A stretch of DNA of 64,000 bases from Cohaesibacter intestini (GTDB lineage: Bacteria > Pseudomonadota > Alphaproteobacteria > Rhizobiales > Cohaesibacteraceae), in NCBI RefSeq assembly GCF_003324485.1, contig NZ_QODK01000002.1:806001-870000 (forward strand), in the 5' to 3' direction. The notes below the pieces were generated by a model, which was given only the letters and a program-made list of their open reading frames with translations, did no database searches and was not told where the DNA came from. Of the stretch, positions 17,654 to 26,236 are shown piece by piece; position 1 is the first letter of the stretch, and the number at the start of each line of letters is the position of its first letter. Both the position numbers and the translations under genes were made by a program.

Positions 17654-18070
17654 TCAATCGTCCCGATAGACCTTTTCCCGACGCTCATGGCGTTCCTGTG
17701 CCTCAATAGACAAGGTTGCCGTTGGTCGGGCATCCAGACGCTTGAGAGAGATCGGTTCGCCCGTATCCTCACAATAGCCATAGGAGCCATCCTCGATCCG
17801 CTTCAATGCGGCATCGATCTTCGAGATCAGCTTGCGCTGGCGATCCCGGGCCCTGAGCTCGATGGCGCGGTCCGTCTCGGAAGACGCCCGATCCACGAGA
17901 TCCGGATGGTTTGAACTGTCATCTTGAAGGTGTTGCAAAGTCTCGCGGCTTTCGCGCAGAATATCGTCCCGCCACTTGAAAAGTTTGCGGCGGAAATATT
18001 CCGTCTGCCGTTCATTCATGAAGGGCTCATTGTCCGTTGGACGATAGTCATCTTCTATCTCGACCGACAT
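17654..18070 (-). CDS. dksA: DksA, RNA polymerase-binding transcription factor (one-cysteine type)
   Basis: DksA binds the RNA polymerase secondary channel and works with ppGpp. The protein is 138 aa: an N-terminal helix, a long coiled coil (about 20-95) whose tip keeps the two Asp residues (D57 and D60, in DLVDRA) needed for activity, and a C-terminal zinc-finger-like module. Only one of the four classical zinc cysteines remains (C100, in YGYCEDTGEP). This is known for alphaproteobacterial DksA, so the protein is not degenerate. It lies between flgH and fliX; the flagellar neighbourhood may be coincidental. A terminator follows it. Confidence 0.92.
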   Translation of the reverse strand: MSVEIEDDYRPTDNEPFMNERQTEYFRRKLFKWRDDILRESRETLQHLQDDSSNHPDLVDRASSETDRAIELRARDRQRKLISKIDAALKRIEDGSYGYCEDTGEPISLKRLDARPTATLSIEAQERHERREKVYRDD

Positions 18071-18232
18071 GGGCTACCCCTTGGTTCCCTATATAAAAGA
18101 CGAGGTCTATATAGATTGACATGCTCTTTTAGACAACTACCAAGTAGCAAAAAGTGAAGTTGATATTAATTTTGCCGGGTGTAATCCAACTCTTTTCCCG
18201 CCCCTTAAGACCTTCGTAGGTTTTACGAGACC

Positions 18233-18661
18233 TCAACCTGCGCGATGCCCCTCCAACTTTGCCAGTTCTACCTGTGCTCTCAAACCGATTTCCTCGACAA
18301 GGGCATCGATTCGCGCGTCTCCGCTTGATTCTGCCATCTCGGTCAGGCGCTCCAGCTGATGCAAAATCGACATGGACAGATTGCCGGACAACAGCCCAAG
18401 ACGCACATCTTCCAGCAGATCCAACATCCGGTTGCCTTTGCGGATCGCCTTGCGCCGCTTGCCATGCAACGGATCCTCGACCCCCTGCAATGCGAGAAGC
18501 GAGGTGACATCACTCAAACCAGCAGAGTGAGAGGTCTGCTGCGCCTGGCTCGTCTGGCCACTTTCCTGCGGCACGGAAAAGCTGCTTGAGCTGCTGCGCG
18601 CACGACCTGCGGAACCCGATTTGCCAAGTTGTGTGGCTGGGTTGTTTGATTGAATGCGCAT
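18233..18661 (-). CDS. fliX: FliX, flagellar assembly regulator
   Basis: FliX in Caulobacter couples basal-body assembly to transcription of later flagellar genes through FlbD and is membrane-associated. This protein is 142 aa, close to the 139 aa of the Caulobacter protein. It has a disordered Ser/Gln-rich N-terminal third (1-50), then a helical conserved part with GNRMLDLLEDVRLGLLSG and LHQLERL. No flbD gene is in the window, so its partner here is unknown. The gene diverges from flgI; a CtrA-type box lies in the shared upstream region. Confidence 0.88.
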   Translation of the reverse strand: MRIQSNNPATQLGKSGSAGRARSSSSSFSVPQESGQTSQAQQTSHSAGLSDVTSLLALQGVEDPLHGKRRKAIRKGNRMLDLLEDVRLGLLSGNLSMSILHQLERLTEMAESSGDARIDALVEEIGLRAQVELAKLEGHRAG

Positions 18662-18970
18662 ATTGCTTTACCCTTTTGGCTACTCGCTTGTGGCACCGAT
18701 CAGCAAACCTGGATCGACGGGCTGTGACGGCTTTTGACCTCGTTAAGGAAAAGATTAACTTATTCGGTTAACAAGCCGTTAATTGACCCGGCAATTCTTG
18801 CAGCCCGGCACTGCGCGCAACAATGACAATATGCTCAGGCGCATAATTAAAGCAAATAAAGTCAACACCTTAAAGAAATGCCTCCTTCTTGGAAAAGCTG
18901 GCATAGAGCTTGCAAAAGACAAGGGAAGACGCGTCATTTAATCAAGCCGGTTCACAAAGGTTAATCCGCA
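18662..18970. other. Divergent promoter region between fliX and flgI
   Basis: This 309-base region has no gene. TTAA motifs cluster at 18742-18783, including one canonically spaced CtrA box (18768-18782). The same arrangement, fliX diverging from flgI with CtrA control, is known from Caulobacter. Confidence 0.7.
18768..18782 (+). promoter_or_regulatory. CtrA-type binding box between fliX and flgI
   Basis: The sequence reads TTAA-CAAGCCG-TTAA, matching the TTAA-N7-TTAA core, followed by T rather than the consensus C. Two further TTAAC half-sites lie within 30 bases upstream. It is about 190 bases from flgI and 107 bases from the fliX start. Confidence 0.6.
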
Positions 18971-20080
18971 ATGTCAATTCGCTCTGCTCTTCTGATTGCA
19001 CTGTCTGCATTGTGCTTGGCTGTTCTGCCAGCGCAGAGTGCATCCCGGATCAAGGACATCGTCGATTTTGAAGGCATTCGAGACAACCAGCTGATCGGTT
19101 ATGGTCTGGTTGTCGGCCTCAATGGCACGGGTGACTCACTGGGCAGCGCCCCCTTCACCAAGCAGAGCCTGCAGGCCATGCTGGAACGGATGGGCGTCAA
19201 GATTTCCGACAGCAACCTGAACACCAAGAATGTCGCAGCCGTCATGGTCACCGCCAACCTGCCACCCTTCAGCGTGCAGGGTTCGCGCATTGACGTTACC
19301 ATCAGCGCTCTGGGTGACGCCAAGAGCCTGCAGGGCGGCACCCTGATGGTCACCCCCTTGATGGGTGCGGATGGCGAAGCCTATGCCATCGCGCAGGGCT
19401 CCATCGCAATCGGCGGCTTCTCGGCCAAAGGCGATGCAGCTACCATCACCCAAGGGGTGCCTACCGCAGGTCGCATTGCCAATGGTGGCCTTGTGGAACG
19501 CGAATTGCCCTTCAAGCTGGCCAGCATGTCCACCATGCGCCTGTCTTTGCGCAATCCGGACCTGACCACCGCCCGCCGCATCGCCCAATCGATCAATGAC
19601 CTGATTGGCCAGCCGGTTGCCGAGCCGCTGAACCCGACCGAAGTGCGCCTGTCCCTGCCGCGCAATTTCAACGGCAACATGGTGGATCTGGTCACCGACA
19701 TCGAACAATTGCTGATCGAGCCGGACCTGCCAGCCAAGATCGTCATTGACGAGACCACCGGCATCATCGTCATGGGTCAGGAAGTGCGCGTCAGCACCGT
19801 AGCCATTGCGCAAGGCAACCTGACGGTTACCGTCTCCGAGGCCCCGCAGGTCGCCCAGCCAAACCCCTTGGCCAATGGCGAAACCACCGTCGTGCCTCGC
19901 TCTCAGGTGGATGTCTCGACAGACTCCGATAAGAAACTGGCCCTGTTGCAAGGCAGCGTGCCCCTGCGCGATCTGGTCTCCGGCCTCAACGCGCTGGGCG
20001 TCGGCCCCCGCGACATGATCTCCATCCTTCAGGCCATCAAGGCCGCAGGCGCCCTTCAGGCAGAAATCGAGGTGATGTAA
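18971..20080 (+). CDS. flgI: FlgI, P-ring protein
   Basis: Periplasmic P-ring subunit, 369 aa, with a signal peptide ending at about residue 23. The conserved start of mature FlgI follows, with RIKDIVDFEGIRDNQLIGYG and GLNGTGDS (about 26-56). The C-terminal region (LVSGLNALGVGPRDMISILQAIK) is complete. AAAGG precedes the start by about ten bases. It begins a continuous plus-strand run of genes that extends through the sugar locus to flaF, about 21 kb. Its stop overlaps the next start by one base. Confidence 0.97.
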   Translation: MSIRSALLIALSALCLAVLPAQSASRIKDIVDFEGIRDNQLIGYGLVVGLNGTGDSLGSAPFTKQSLQAMLERMGVKISDSNLNTKNVAAVMVTANLPPFSVQGSRIDVTISALGDAKSLQGGTLMVTPLMGADGEAYAIAQGSIAIGGFSAKGDAATITQGVPTAGRIANGGLVERELPFKLASMSTMRLSLRNPDLTTARRIAQSINDLIGQPVAEPLNPTEVRLSLPRNFNGNMVDLVTDIEQLLIEPDLPAKIVIDETTGIIVMGQEVRVSTVAIAQGNLTVTVSEAPQVAQPNPLANGETTVVPRSQVDVSTDSDKKLALLQGSVPLRDLVSGLNALGVGPRDMISILQAIKAAGALQAEIEVM

Positions 20081-20385
20081 TGACCACTCTGAATGCAACA
20101 CCTTTTTCCATCACGCCCAATCAGGGCTTGAACTCCCAGCTCAACAGCAAGGAACAGGCGCGCGCCGTAGCCGAACAGTTTGAAGGCGTCTTTCTCAATC
20201 AGATGATGTCTGCCATGTTCGAAGGCGTGGGCAAGGATGATGCCTTCGGCGGTTCCTACGCCGAGGAAACCTATCGCGGCCTGTTGACCGAAACCTATGC
20301 CGACACCATCACCAAATCCGGCGGGATCGGCATTGCCGACTCCATCATGCGCGAATTGATCAGCCTTCAGGAAATGGAGCAATAA
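20080..20385 (+). CDS. flgJ: Rod-binding protein, FlgJ N-domain / CheL type
   Basis: Rod-capping or rod-binding protein, 101 aa, consisting only of the rod-binding domain (QFEGVFLNQMMSAMF near residues 30-44, then SYAEETYRGLLTE). The muramidase half of enterobacterial FlgJ is absent, as usual in alphaproteobacteria, where the gene is also called cheL. A separate peptidoglycan hydrolase must open the wall; none is seen here. Overlap with flgI by one base shows operon coupling. Confidence 0.9.
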   Translation: MTTLNATPFSITPNQGLNSQLNSKEQARAVAEQFEGVFLNQMMSAMFEGVGKDDAFGGSYAEETYRGLLTETYADTITKSGGIGIADSIMRELISLQEMEQ

Positions 20386-20386
20386 G

Positions 20387-20893
20387 ATGTCCGAAGAGAA
20401 CCAGACCGCCCCCAATCCTGTAACGCAGGCAGCAACCCTTGCCAAAACGCCGATCGGCAGCCCGGACGATGTCCAGCGCCTGCTCGGCGCCATCGAACAG
20501 ATCATGGATAGCCTTGATGACGTGCTGGTCGAGGAAACCGACCTGCTGCGGGAAGGCAAGCTTGCAGAGGCTCTCGAGCTGGTCGAAGCAAAAAACCAAC
20601 TGTCGATCCAGTATATGCTTTTGCAAAAGGCAATCACCACCAATGCCTCCCTCGTCAAGCAGCTTGCCCCGCAAGATGCCGAGCAGCTGACCCGCCGTCA
20701 CCATATGTTCCAAAGCACTCTTCAGGCCAATCTGGCAGTGATCAGCACCGCGCGTGAAGTCTCTGCCGAACTGGTGGACGGGCTGAACCAGAAAGTTCAA
20801 AAGCACGGTCAGACCCAGACCTACGGTCAGTCCGGCCAGGTGCCACAACAAGTGAAGCAGCAGCGCGGCCTGTCAATCGACACCGCGTCCTGA
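20387..20893 (+). CDS. flgN: FlgN-like flagellar export chaperone
   Basis: The protein is 168 aa and largely helical, with a heptad pattern over residues 28-130 and a Gln-rich, probably disordered tail. Size, composition and position directly after the flgI-flgJ pair match the FlgN-type chaperone of alphaproteobacteria, which escorts the hook-filament junction proteins FlgK and FlgL. Sequence motifs are weak, so the name rests mostly on context. GGAG lies eight bases before the ATG; only one base separates it from flgJ. Confidence 0.7.
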   Translation: MSEENQTAPNPVTQAATLAKTPIGSPDDVQRLLGAIEQIMDSLDDVLVEETDLLREGKLAEALELVEAKNQLSIQYMLLQKAITTNASLVKQLAPQDAEQLTRRHHMFQSTLQANLAVISTAREVSAELVDGLNQKVQKHGQTQTYGQSGQVPQQVKQQRGLSIDTAS

Positions 20894-20930
20894 GGCCATT
20901 GGGTCCTGCGCTGAGCAAGTGGAAGCCCTC

Positions 20931-21518
20931 ATGACCGGTGCTCCCTATCTGATTTTTCTCGACCGGGACGGCACCCTGATCCGGCATATCCCCTATTTGT
21001 GCGATCCCGATGCCGTTGAGCTGCTGCCCGGTGTGCGCGATGGTTTGGTGCGCCTCAAGGAAGCAGGCCATTTGCTGTTTCTTCACACCAACCAGTCCGG
21101 GGTTGGTCGGGGCTATTTCACGTTGGAGCAAGCCATCGCCTGCAACGAGCGAATGATCGAGCTGCTTGCCTTCCCGTCCTCTCCCTTCGAAGCCATCTGC
21201 GTGGCACCGGAGCATCCCGACGCAGAACCGGTCCACCGCAAACCCTCCCCCCGCTTTGCCCTTGAAATGGCCAAGCGACATGACGCCACGCCCGACCAGA
21301 TTGTCTATATCGGTGACACCCCGTCCGATCTGCTGGCCGCACAAGCCGCAGGAGGTCTCGGCATTGGCGTCAATAGCGGCGACGGCCCGCTGCCCGACAG
21401 GCTGAAGGCGCAAGGGTTGGAGGCTGTCTTCCCGGTCTTTGATTGCTTTGGCGCCGCTGTCAGCCATATCCTTGCGACAGACTTGGACAGCACAAAGAGG
21501 GACACGGAAACTCCATGA
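20931..21518 (+). CDS. gmhB: HAD phosphatase of the GmhB/HisB type
   Basis: Probably removes the 7-phosphate of heptose 1,7-bisphosphate. The protein is 195 aa from ATG 20931, with GGAAG five bases upstream; the frame is open to a GTG at 20919. HAD motifs are complete: DRDGT (11-15), TNQSG (53-57), HRKPSP with the motif III Lys (102-107) and GDTPSD (128-133). The zinc loop of GmhB is incomplete: C90 and H95 are present but the second Cys pair is replaced by AEPVH. The family is therefore sure, the exact substrate less so. It opens the sugar locus and overlaps the next gene by four bases. Confidence 0.82.
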   Translation: MTGAPYLIFLDRDGTLIRHIPYLCDPDAVELLPGVRDGLVRLKEAGHLLFLHTNQSGVGRGYFTLEQAIACNERMIELLAFPSSPFEAICVAPEHPDAEPVHRKPSPRFALEMAKRHDATPDQIVYIGDTPSDLLAAQAAGGLGIGVNSGDGPLPDRLKAQGLEAVFPVFDCFGAAVSHILATDLDSTKRDTETP

Positions 21519-22222
21519 CAAACATGCCTCTTTTGGTTTTGGCCGGGGGGTTCGGCACCCGTCTGCAATCCGTTGTCCATGATGTCCCCAAGCCGCTCGC
21601 CCCGGTTCATGGCCGCCCGTTCCTCGCCTATATGCTGGACAATTGGCGTGATGCAGGCATCCGCGATTTTGTGTTCCTGTTGCATCACCGGGCCGAGCAG
21701 ATCGAAGCCTTTCTGGAAGACCAGTTCGCCCAGCCCAGCTTTGAAGGTTGCAGCTGTCGCTCCATCATCGAGGCTCAGCCTCTGGGCACCGGAGGGTCTT
21801 TAGCCAATGCCTTGGCAGAGCTTGCCATTGAGGAGACATTCCTTGCCACCAATGCCGACACCTGGCTGCCAGCCGGAATGGAAGCCATGGTCAAGGCAGA
21901 CGGGCAAGCCATGGCCATTACCCATGTCGAGAATGCCAACCGCTATGGCCGCGTTCAATTCGACAAAGACCGGATCATTGCCTTTGAAGAAAAACAGAAC
22001 CAAAGCGAGTCGGGCTGGATCAATGCAGGCATTTATCGCCTCAATCCGCACTGTCTGACCGATTGGGATGGATCATTTCTGTCGTTGGAGGCTGAGATTC
22101 TGCCGAAACTGGTGAAATCCGGCGCAATCCGCGCCATCAAGATCGATTGTGCCTTCATCGACATTGGCGTTCCTGCTGATTATGAGTATTTTCAAGCGAT
22201 GATCGCAGAACAGGGAATCTAG
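21515..22222 (+). CDS. hddC: Sugar-1-phosphate nucleotidyltransferase, HddC-like
   Basis: The protein is 235 aa from ATG 21515, which overlaps the upstream stop (ATGA) and has GGAAA ahead. The nucleotidyltransferase signature GGFGTRL is at 11-17 and VPKPLAP at 24-30, and a NADTW-type metal site is near 110. Size and sequence style match D-glycero-alpha-D-manno-heptose 1-phosphate guanylyltransferase (HddC). With gmhB-, hddA- and gmhA-like neighbours it would complete GDP-heptose synthesis. A hexose-1-phosphate substrate cannot be excluded. Confidence 0.8.
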   Translation: MTNMPLLVLAGGFGTRLQSVVHDVPKPLAPVHGRPFLAYMLDNWRDAGIRDFVFLLHHRAEQIEAFLEDQFAQPSFEGCSCRSIIEAQPLGTGGSLANALAELAIEETFLATNADTWLPAGMEAMVKADGQAMAITHVENANRYGRVQFDKDRIIAFEEKQNQSESGWINAGIYRLNPHCLTDWDGSFLSLEAEILPKLVKSGAIRAIKIDCAFIDIGVPADYEYFQAMIAEQGI

Positions 22223-22224
22223 CA

Positions 22225-23604
22225 GTGCCTCTCGATAAATTTCAGATCCATCAGAATGCCACACTTCGGGAAACGCTGGTCAAGATCGAGAAAAATCACG
22301 AAGGCTGCATTCTGGTGACCGATGATGCGGATCGGGTCATTGCTATTGCCACCGACGGCGACATCCGGCGCAAACTGCTCGCGGACATGACCCTCGAAGA
22401 CCCGATTAGCCATTGCGGCAATGCCGATTTCATGGCCGCTGACTTGAAAACCCCGCGCGAGTTGCTGCTTAAACAGCTTGATCAGAAAATTCGACTGATC
22501 CCGGTGCTCGATGAGGATGGCAAGTTGGTGCAGGTCGTCACCAAAAAACACGTCCCGATCCAGATTGAGGAACCGGTCTATGCCCGCGCCCGCGCGCCCG
22601 TCCGGGTCAGCTTTGGCGGCGGCGGGTCGGACCTGACCCACTTTTTCTCTGATCATCAGGGCGCGGTGATCAATTCCACCATTTCCTCCTATTCCCACGC
22701 CACCTTGCGCAAACGCAAGGATTTGAAGGTGATCATTTCGTCCCTTGATCTGGGCGAGACCCTCAAGGCTGACAATCTGCAAGAGGCTTTCACCAAACCG
22801 GGGCCCTTCAATCTGATTTTGGCTCTGCTGCGCACCATCCAGCCAGCCTTCGGCTTTGAACTCTATGTCAATTCCGATTTTCCGCTGAAATCCGGACTTG
22901 GCGGCTCGTCGGCGGTGTCGGCTGCCATCCTTGGCTGCTTCAACCAGTTCCGGCAGGACCGTTGGGACCGCCATGAACTGGCCGAACTGGCCTTTCAGGC
23001 CGAACGCCTCTATCTCGACATTGCCGGCGGTTGGCAGGACCAATATGCGACCGTTTTCGGCGGCTTCAACTTCATGGAATTCGGCATGGAGCAGACGGTG
23101 GTCAATCCCTTGCGGATCAATGACGACATCCTGTTCGAGCTAGAAGAGAGCCTTGTTCTGTGCAACACCGGCACCGTGCATGAATCCGGCGAAATCCACG
23201 ATGATCAGCGCAAGACCATGTTGAATGCCGAAATCCGCGCGCTGGTCAGCCGCTCGGTCGAGCTGACCTATCAGCTGCGCAACGATCTGCTGCGCGGCCG
23301 CCTGATGCAATTTGGCCAGAGCTTGCATGAATTATGGAAGATCAAGCGCCAATTGAGCGGCAAGATCAGCACCGACGAACTTGACCGCATTTATGATGCG
23401 GCCCTCGAATTGGGGGCCATTGGCGGCAAGATTTTGGGTGCTGGCGGCGGCGGCTTTTTCCTCTTTTATGTTCCGCCCTTCAAAAAGCATAAAGTCATGA
23501 CCGGTTTGCAGGCCATGGGCCTGACGACCCTGCCCTTCCGCTTTGAAGCTGATGGCCTGAATGCCTGGACCATCCGCGAAGGCAAGCAATCCCTCGAAGA
23601 TTAG
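22225..23604 (+). CDS. hddA: Fusion of a CBS-domain pair with an HddA-type heptose kinase
   Basis: The protein is 459 aa starting at GTG 22225 with AGGGA upstream. Residues 1-115 form two CBS motifs (VIAIATDGDIRRKLL, and LIPVLDEDGKLVQVVTKK near 91-108). Residues 120-455 are a GHMP kinase of the D-glycero-D-manno-heptose 7-phosphate kinase family: FGGGGSDLTHF (130-140), ATP loop LKSGLGGSSA (221-230) and a late GAGGGGFFLF motif. CBS pairs usually bind adenine nucleotides and regulate. In the legionaminic acid route a CBS pair is fused to the nucleotidyltransferase PtmE, not to a kinase. The next gene starts 14 bases downstream. Confidence 0.85.
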   Translation: MPLDKFQIHQNATLRETLVKIEKNHEGCILVTDDADRVIAIATDGDIRRKLLADMTLEDPISHCGNADFMAADLKTPRELLLKQLDQKIRLIPVLDEDGKLVQVVTKKHVPIQIEEPVYARARAPVRVSFGGGGSDLTHFFSDHQGAVINSTISSYSHATLRKRKDLKVIISSLDLGETLKADNLQEAFTKPGPFNLILALLRTIQPAFGFELYVNSDFPLKSGLGGSSAVSAAILGCFNQFRQDRWDRHELAELAFQAERLYLDIAGGWQDQYATVFGGFNFMEFGMEQTVVNPLRINDDILFELEESLVLCNTGTVHESGEIHDDQRKTMLNAEIRALVSRSVELTYQLRNDLLRGRLMQFGQSLHELWKIKRQLSGKISTDELDRIYDAALELGAIGGKILGAGGGGFFLFYVPPFKKHKVMTGLQAMGLTTLPFRFEADGLNAWTIREGKQSLED

Positions 23605-23618
23605 TCTGGAAGTTCAAG

Positions 23619-25511
23619 ATGTCCCTGAAAATTGACCCATTCACTGTCGGCGAAGGGCGATGCTTTGTCATCGCCGAGATAGGCAACAACCACAATGGCT
23701 CTTTCGAGCTGGCCATCGATCTGATCAATCAGGCGATCGATGCCGGAGCCGATTGCGTCAAATTCCAGATGCGTCATCTCGATCAGGTCTATCGCGAACG
23801 CAGCCTCAAAAAGGCAGGCGAGGATCTCGGCTCGGAATATATTGTCGATCTGCTCCAACGCTTCGAGCTGAGCAAGGATGAACATCGCAAACTGAAAAGC
23901 TATTGTGACGAAAAAGGCGTGCTTTATCTCTGCACCCCTTGGGACGTTACAAGCCTCGCCGTGCTGGAGGAAATGGGCGTAGAAGCCTATAAGGTGGCGT
24001 CCGCGGACCTCACCAACCTGCCTCTGCTCGATGCCTTGGCCAAAACCGGCAAGCCGCTGATCCTGTCCACCGGCATGAGCCGCACCGGAGAGGTCGAAAC
24101 CACAGTCGCCTTCCTGCAGGCGCGCAAGGCCGCTTTCGCGCTTCTTCATTGCAACAGCACCTATCCCGCTCCCTTCCACGACATCAATCTGCGCTGGATG
24201 GAAGGCTTGCGTCAGCGTCATCCGGTGGTGGGCTATTCCGGCCATGAGCGCGGCACGGCGGTCTCCATCGCAGCCGTTGCCTTGGGAGCTTCCATCATCG
24301 AGCGCCATTTCACCGCCGACAGGTCAATGGAAGGCCCTGACCATGCAGCCTCCTTGGAAAAAGCCGAATTCCGCCAGCTGGTCGATGGCATCCGGCAGGT
24401 TGAAGAAGCCTTGGGCTCCGGCACCGAGCGCAATCTGTCGCAAGGCGAAATGATCAACCGGGAAAATCTCGCCAAAAGCCTTGTTGCGGCCGCCCCCATT
24501 GCCAAAGGCACAGAAATCACCGCCGATCTGATCAAGATCCGCAGCCCCGGGCAGGGCCTCGCCCCGCATCATTATCAGGCGCTGATCGGCAAGACGGCCA
24601 AGCGCGACATGGGCTATGAGGATTTCTTCTATCCCGCCGATCTGGCGCTTCATGCCGCCGAACCCCGCCAATATGCCTTTGACCGCCCATGGGGCGTGCC
24701 GGTGCGCTATCATGATTATGCCGCCTTCGCCAAACGCATCACGCCGGACTTCTACGAATTCCATCTCTCCTATTCGGATATGGATCTAAAGCTCGAAGAC
24801 TATCTCGAGGGCCCTTATGACTGCGACTTTGTCGTCCATGCGCCGGAATTGTTCGCCGAAAGCCGCCTGATGGACCTCGCCACGCCCGATGAGGCCGAGC
24901 GGCAGAAATCCATCGCCGAGACCCAGCGGGTCATCGACATCACCCGTGCGCTGAAGGCCTATTTCCCCAAAACCGAGCGCCCGATGATCGTCGCCAATAT
25001 TGGCGGCTTCACCATGGATGCGCCGCTGCCCAAAGACGCCATTGAAGGCTATTACGAGCGCTTCGCCCAAAGCCTTGAGGCGCTGGACCGCGATGGTGTT
25101 GAGCTGATCCCGCAAACCATGGCGCCTTTCCCATGGCATTTTGGCGGCCAGCGCTACCAGAATCTCTTCGTCACCATCGAAGACATCCTGCATTATTGCC
25201 AGAAACTTGACCTGCGGATGTGTTTCGACATTTCCCATTCCTCGCTGACCTGCAACCATCTGGGTGTCGATTTTTATGACTTTGCGGCAAAAATTGCCCC
25301 CGTCTCCGCTCATCTCCATTTGGGTGACGCCAGCGGGCTGAATGGGGAAGGCCTGCAAATCGGCGAAGGCACGCTCGATTTTGATCGCCTCGGCGCGATC
25401 CTCAAGCAAGGCTGCCCCGACACCCCCTTCATCCCGGAAATCTGGCAGGGCCACAAGGGCGAGGGCGAAGGCTTCTGGATCGCCTTTGAACGCCTTGAAG
25501 GCAGGCTCTAG
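23619..25511 (+). CDS. neuB: NeuB-type ulosonic acid synthase fused to a TIM-barrel isomerase-like domain
   Basis: The protein is 630 aa, nearly twice the usual NeuB length of about 350. Residues 12-275 are a PEP-dependent NeuB barrel: EIGNNHNG (20-27), KFQ (48-50), TPWD (106-109), KVASAD (125-130), the metal histidines in GYSGHE (H209) and ERHFT (H230). Residues 285-345 are the SAF (antifreeze-like) domain. Residues about 355-630 are a second barrel resembling sugar-phosphate isomerase/epimerase (xylose isomerase-like), with conserved His/Asp/Glu positions in FDISHSS and HLHLGDASG. NeuB enzymes condense PEP with a C6 sugar. The fused barrel could make the substrate or modify the product; its role is unknown. 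Confidence 0.88.
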   Translation: MSLKIDPFTVGEGRCFVIAEIGNNHNGSFELAIDLINQAIDAGADCVKFQMRHLDQVYRERSLKKAGEDLGSEYIVDLLQRFELSKDEHRKLKSYCDEKGVLYLCTPWDVTSLAVLEEMGVEAYKVASADLTNLPLLDALAKTGKPLILSTGMSRTGEVETTVAFLQARKAAFALLHCNSTYPAPFHDINLRWMEGLRQRHPVVGYSGHERGTAVSIAAVALGASIIERHFTADRSMEGPDHAASLEKAEFRQLVDGIRQVEEALGSGTERNLSQGEMINRENLAKSLVAAAPIAKGTEITADLIKIRSPGQGLAPHHYQALIGKTAKRDMGYEDFFYPADLALHAAEPRQYAFDRPWGVPVRYHDYAAFAKRITPDFYEFHLSYSDMDLKLEDYLEGPYDCDFVVHAPELFAESRLMDLATPDEAERQKSIAETQRVIDITRALKAYFPKTERPMIVANIGGFTMDAPLPKDAIEGYYERFAQSLEALDRDGVELIPQTMAPFPWHFGGQRYQNLFVTIEDILHYCQKLDLRMCFDISHSSLTCNHLGVDFYDFAAKIAPVSAHLHLGDASGLNGEGLQIGEGTLDFDRLGAILKQGCPDTPFIPEIWQGHKGEGEGFWIAFERLEGRL

Positions 25512-25636
25512 GACAAGCTGTCAAACAAGGCTTGTGACAATCCGTTAACAAGCCATGGCCCGGCAATACCACAGAGCTGGACCATGGTTTACACTGCTCC
25601 CACTATCTTTGATTCTGGGAAAGATTTGGGTTCACT

Positions 25637-26236
25637 GTGCTTTCAATAATAAAACAAGAAATCGAAGCCTCGATTGATGCCAAAAAGGCAGCCCTCGCCG
25701 ATGAAGCCCTGCTCGAGCAACTTGCTGTGCTTTCTCAAAAATGCGTCGACAGCCTAAGAGCGGGCGGCAAAGTGGTTCTGGCGGGCAATGGCGGCTCCTT
25801 CGCCGATGCCCAGCATTTGGCGGCTGAATTTGTCTGTCGCTTCCGGCGCGACCGCGCGCCCCTGCCCGGCCTTGTGCTTGGTGCCAATGCGTCGCTCGCC
25901 ACCGCCATTTCCAATGATTATGGCTATGACCATATCTTTGCCCGCGAATTGGAAGCGATGGCGACCAGCCAAGATGTCTTCATCGCCATTTCCACCAGTG
26001 GCAATAGCGGCAATATTATCGAAGCGGTCAAGACCGCCAAAAAACTCAGCATCCATACCGTCGCCTTCACTGGGGACTCGGGCGGACAGTTGGCGGCGCT
26101 CTGTGACTGCATCAAGGTGCCATCCAGCGTCACCGCTCGCATTCAGGAATGCCATATCCTGTTTGGCCATATCATTTGCGGCATTGTCGAAGACAGCCTC
26201 TTCCCTGAGAGCCACCAGCCGGGAGGCGATGCATGA
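25637..26236 (+). CDS. gmhA: SIS-domain phosphoheptose isomerase, GmhA-like
   Basis: Likely converts sedoheptulose 7-phosphate to D-glycero-D-manno-heptose 7-phosphate. The protein is 199 aa starting at a GTG with a poor ribosome site. SIS motifs are GNGGSFADAQH (50-60), the Glu in AAEF (64) and STSGNSGN (119-126). A catalytic-type His lies in ECHILFGHI (171-179), as in GmhA. It is preceded by a 125-base gap, the only sizeable break in the front part of the sugar locus, which may hold an internal promoter. It overlaps neuA by four bases. Confidence 0.85.
   Translation: MLSIIKQEIEASIDAKKAALADEALLEQLAVLSQKCVDSLRAGGKVVLAGNGGSFADAQHLAAEFVCRFRRDRAPLPGLVLGANASLATAISNDYGYDHIFARELEAMATSQDVFIAISTSGNSGNIIEAVKTAKKLSIHTVAFTGDSGGQLAALCDCIKVPSSVTARIQECHILFGHIICGIVEDSLFPESHQPGGDA

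Noticed and set aside
17654-18070. DksA-like gene as a degenerate pseudogene because three zinc cysteines are missing
   Set aside because: Loss of these cysteines is normal in alphaproteobacterial DksA, and the two coiled-coil tip aspartates are intact.
25512-25636. TTAAC in the gap before gmhA as a CtrA site
   Set aside because: Only one half-site is present; no partner at seven-base spacing.
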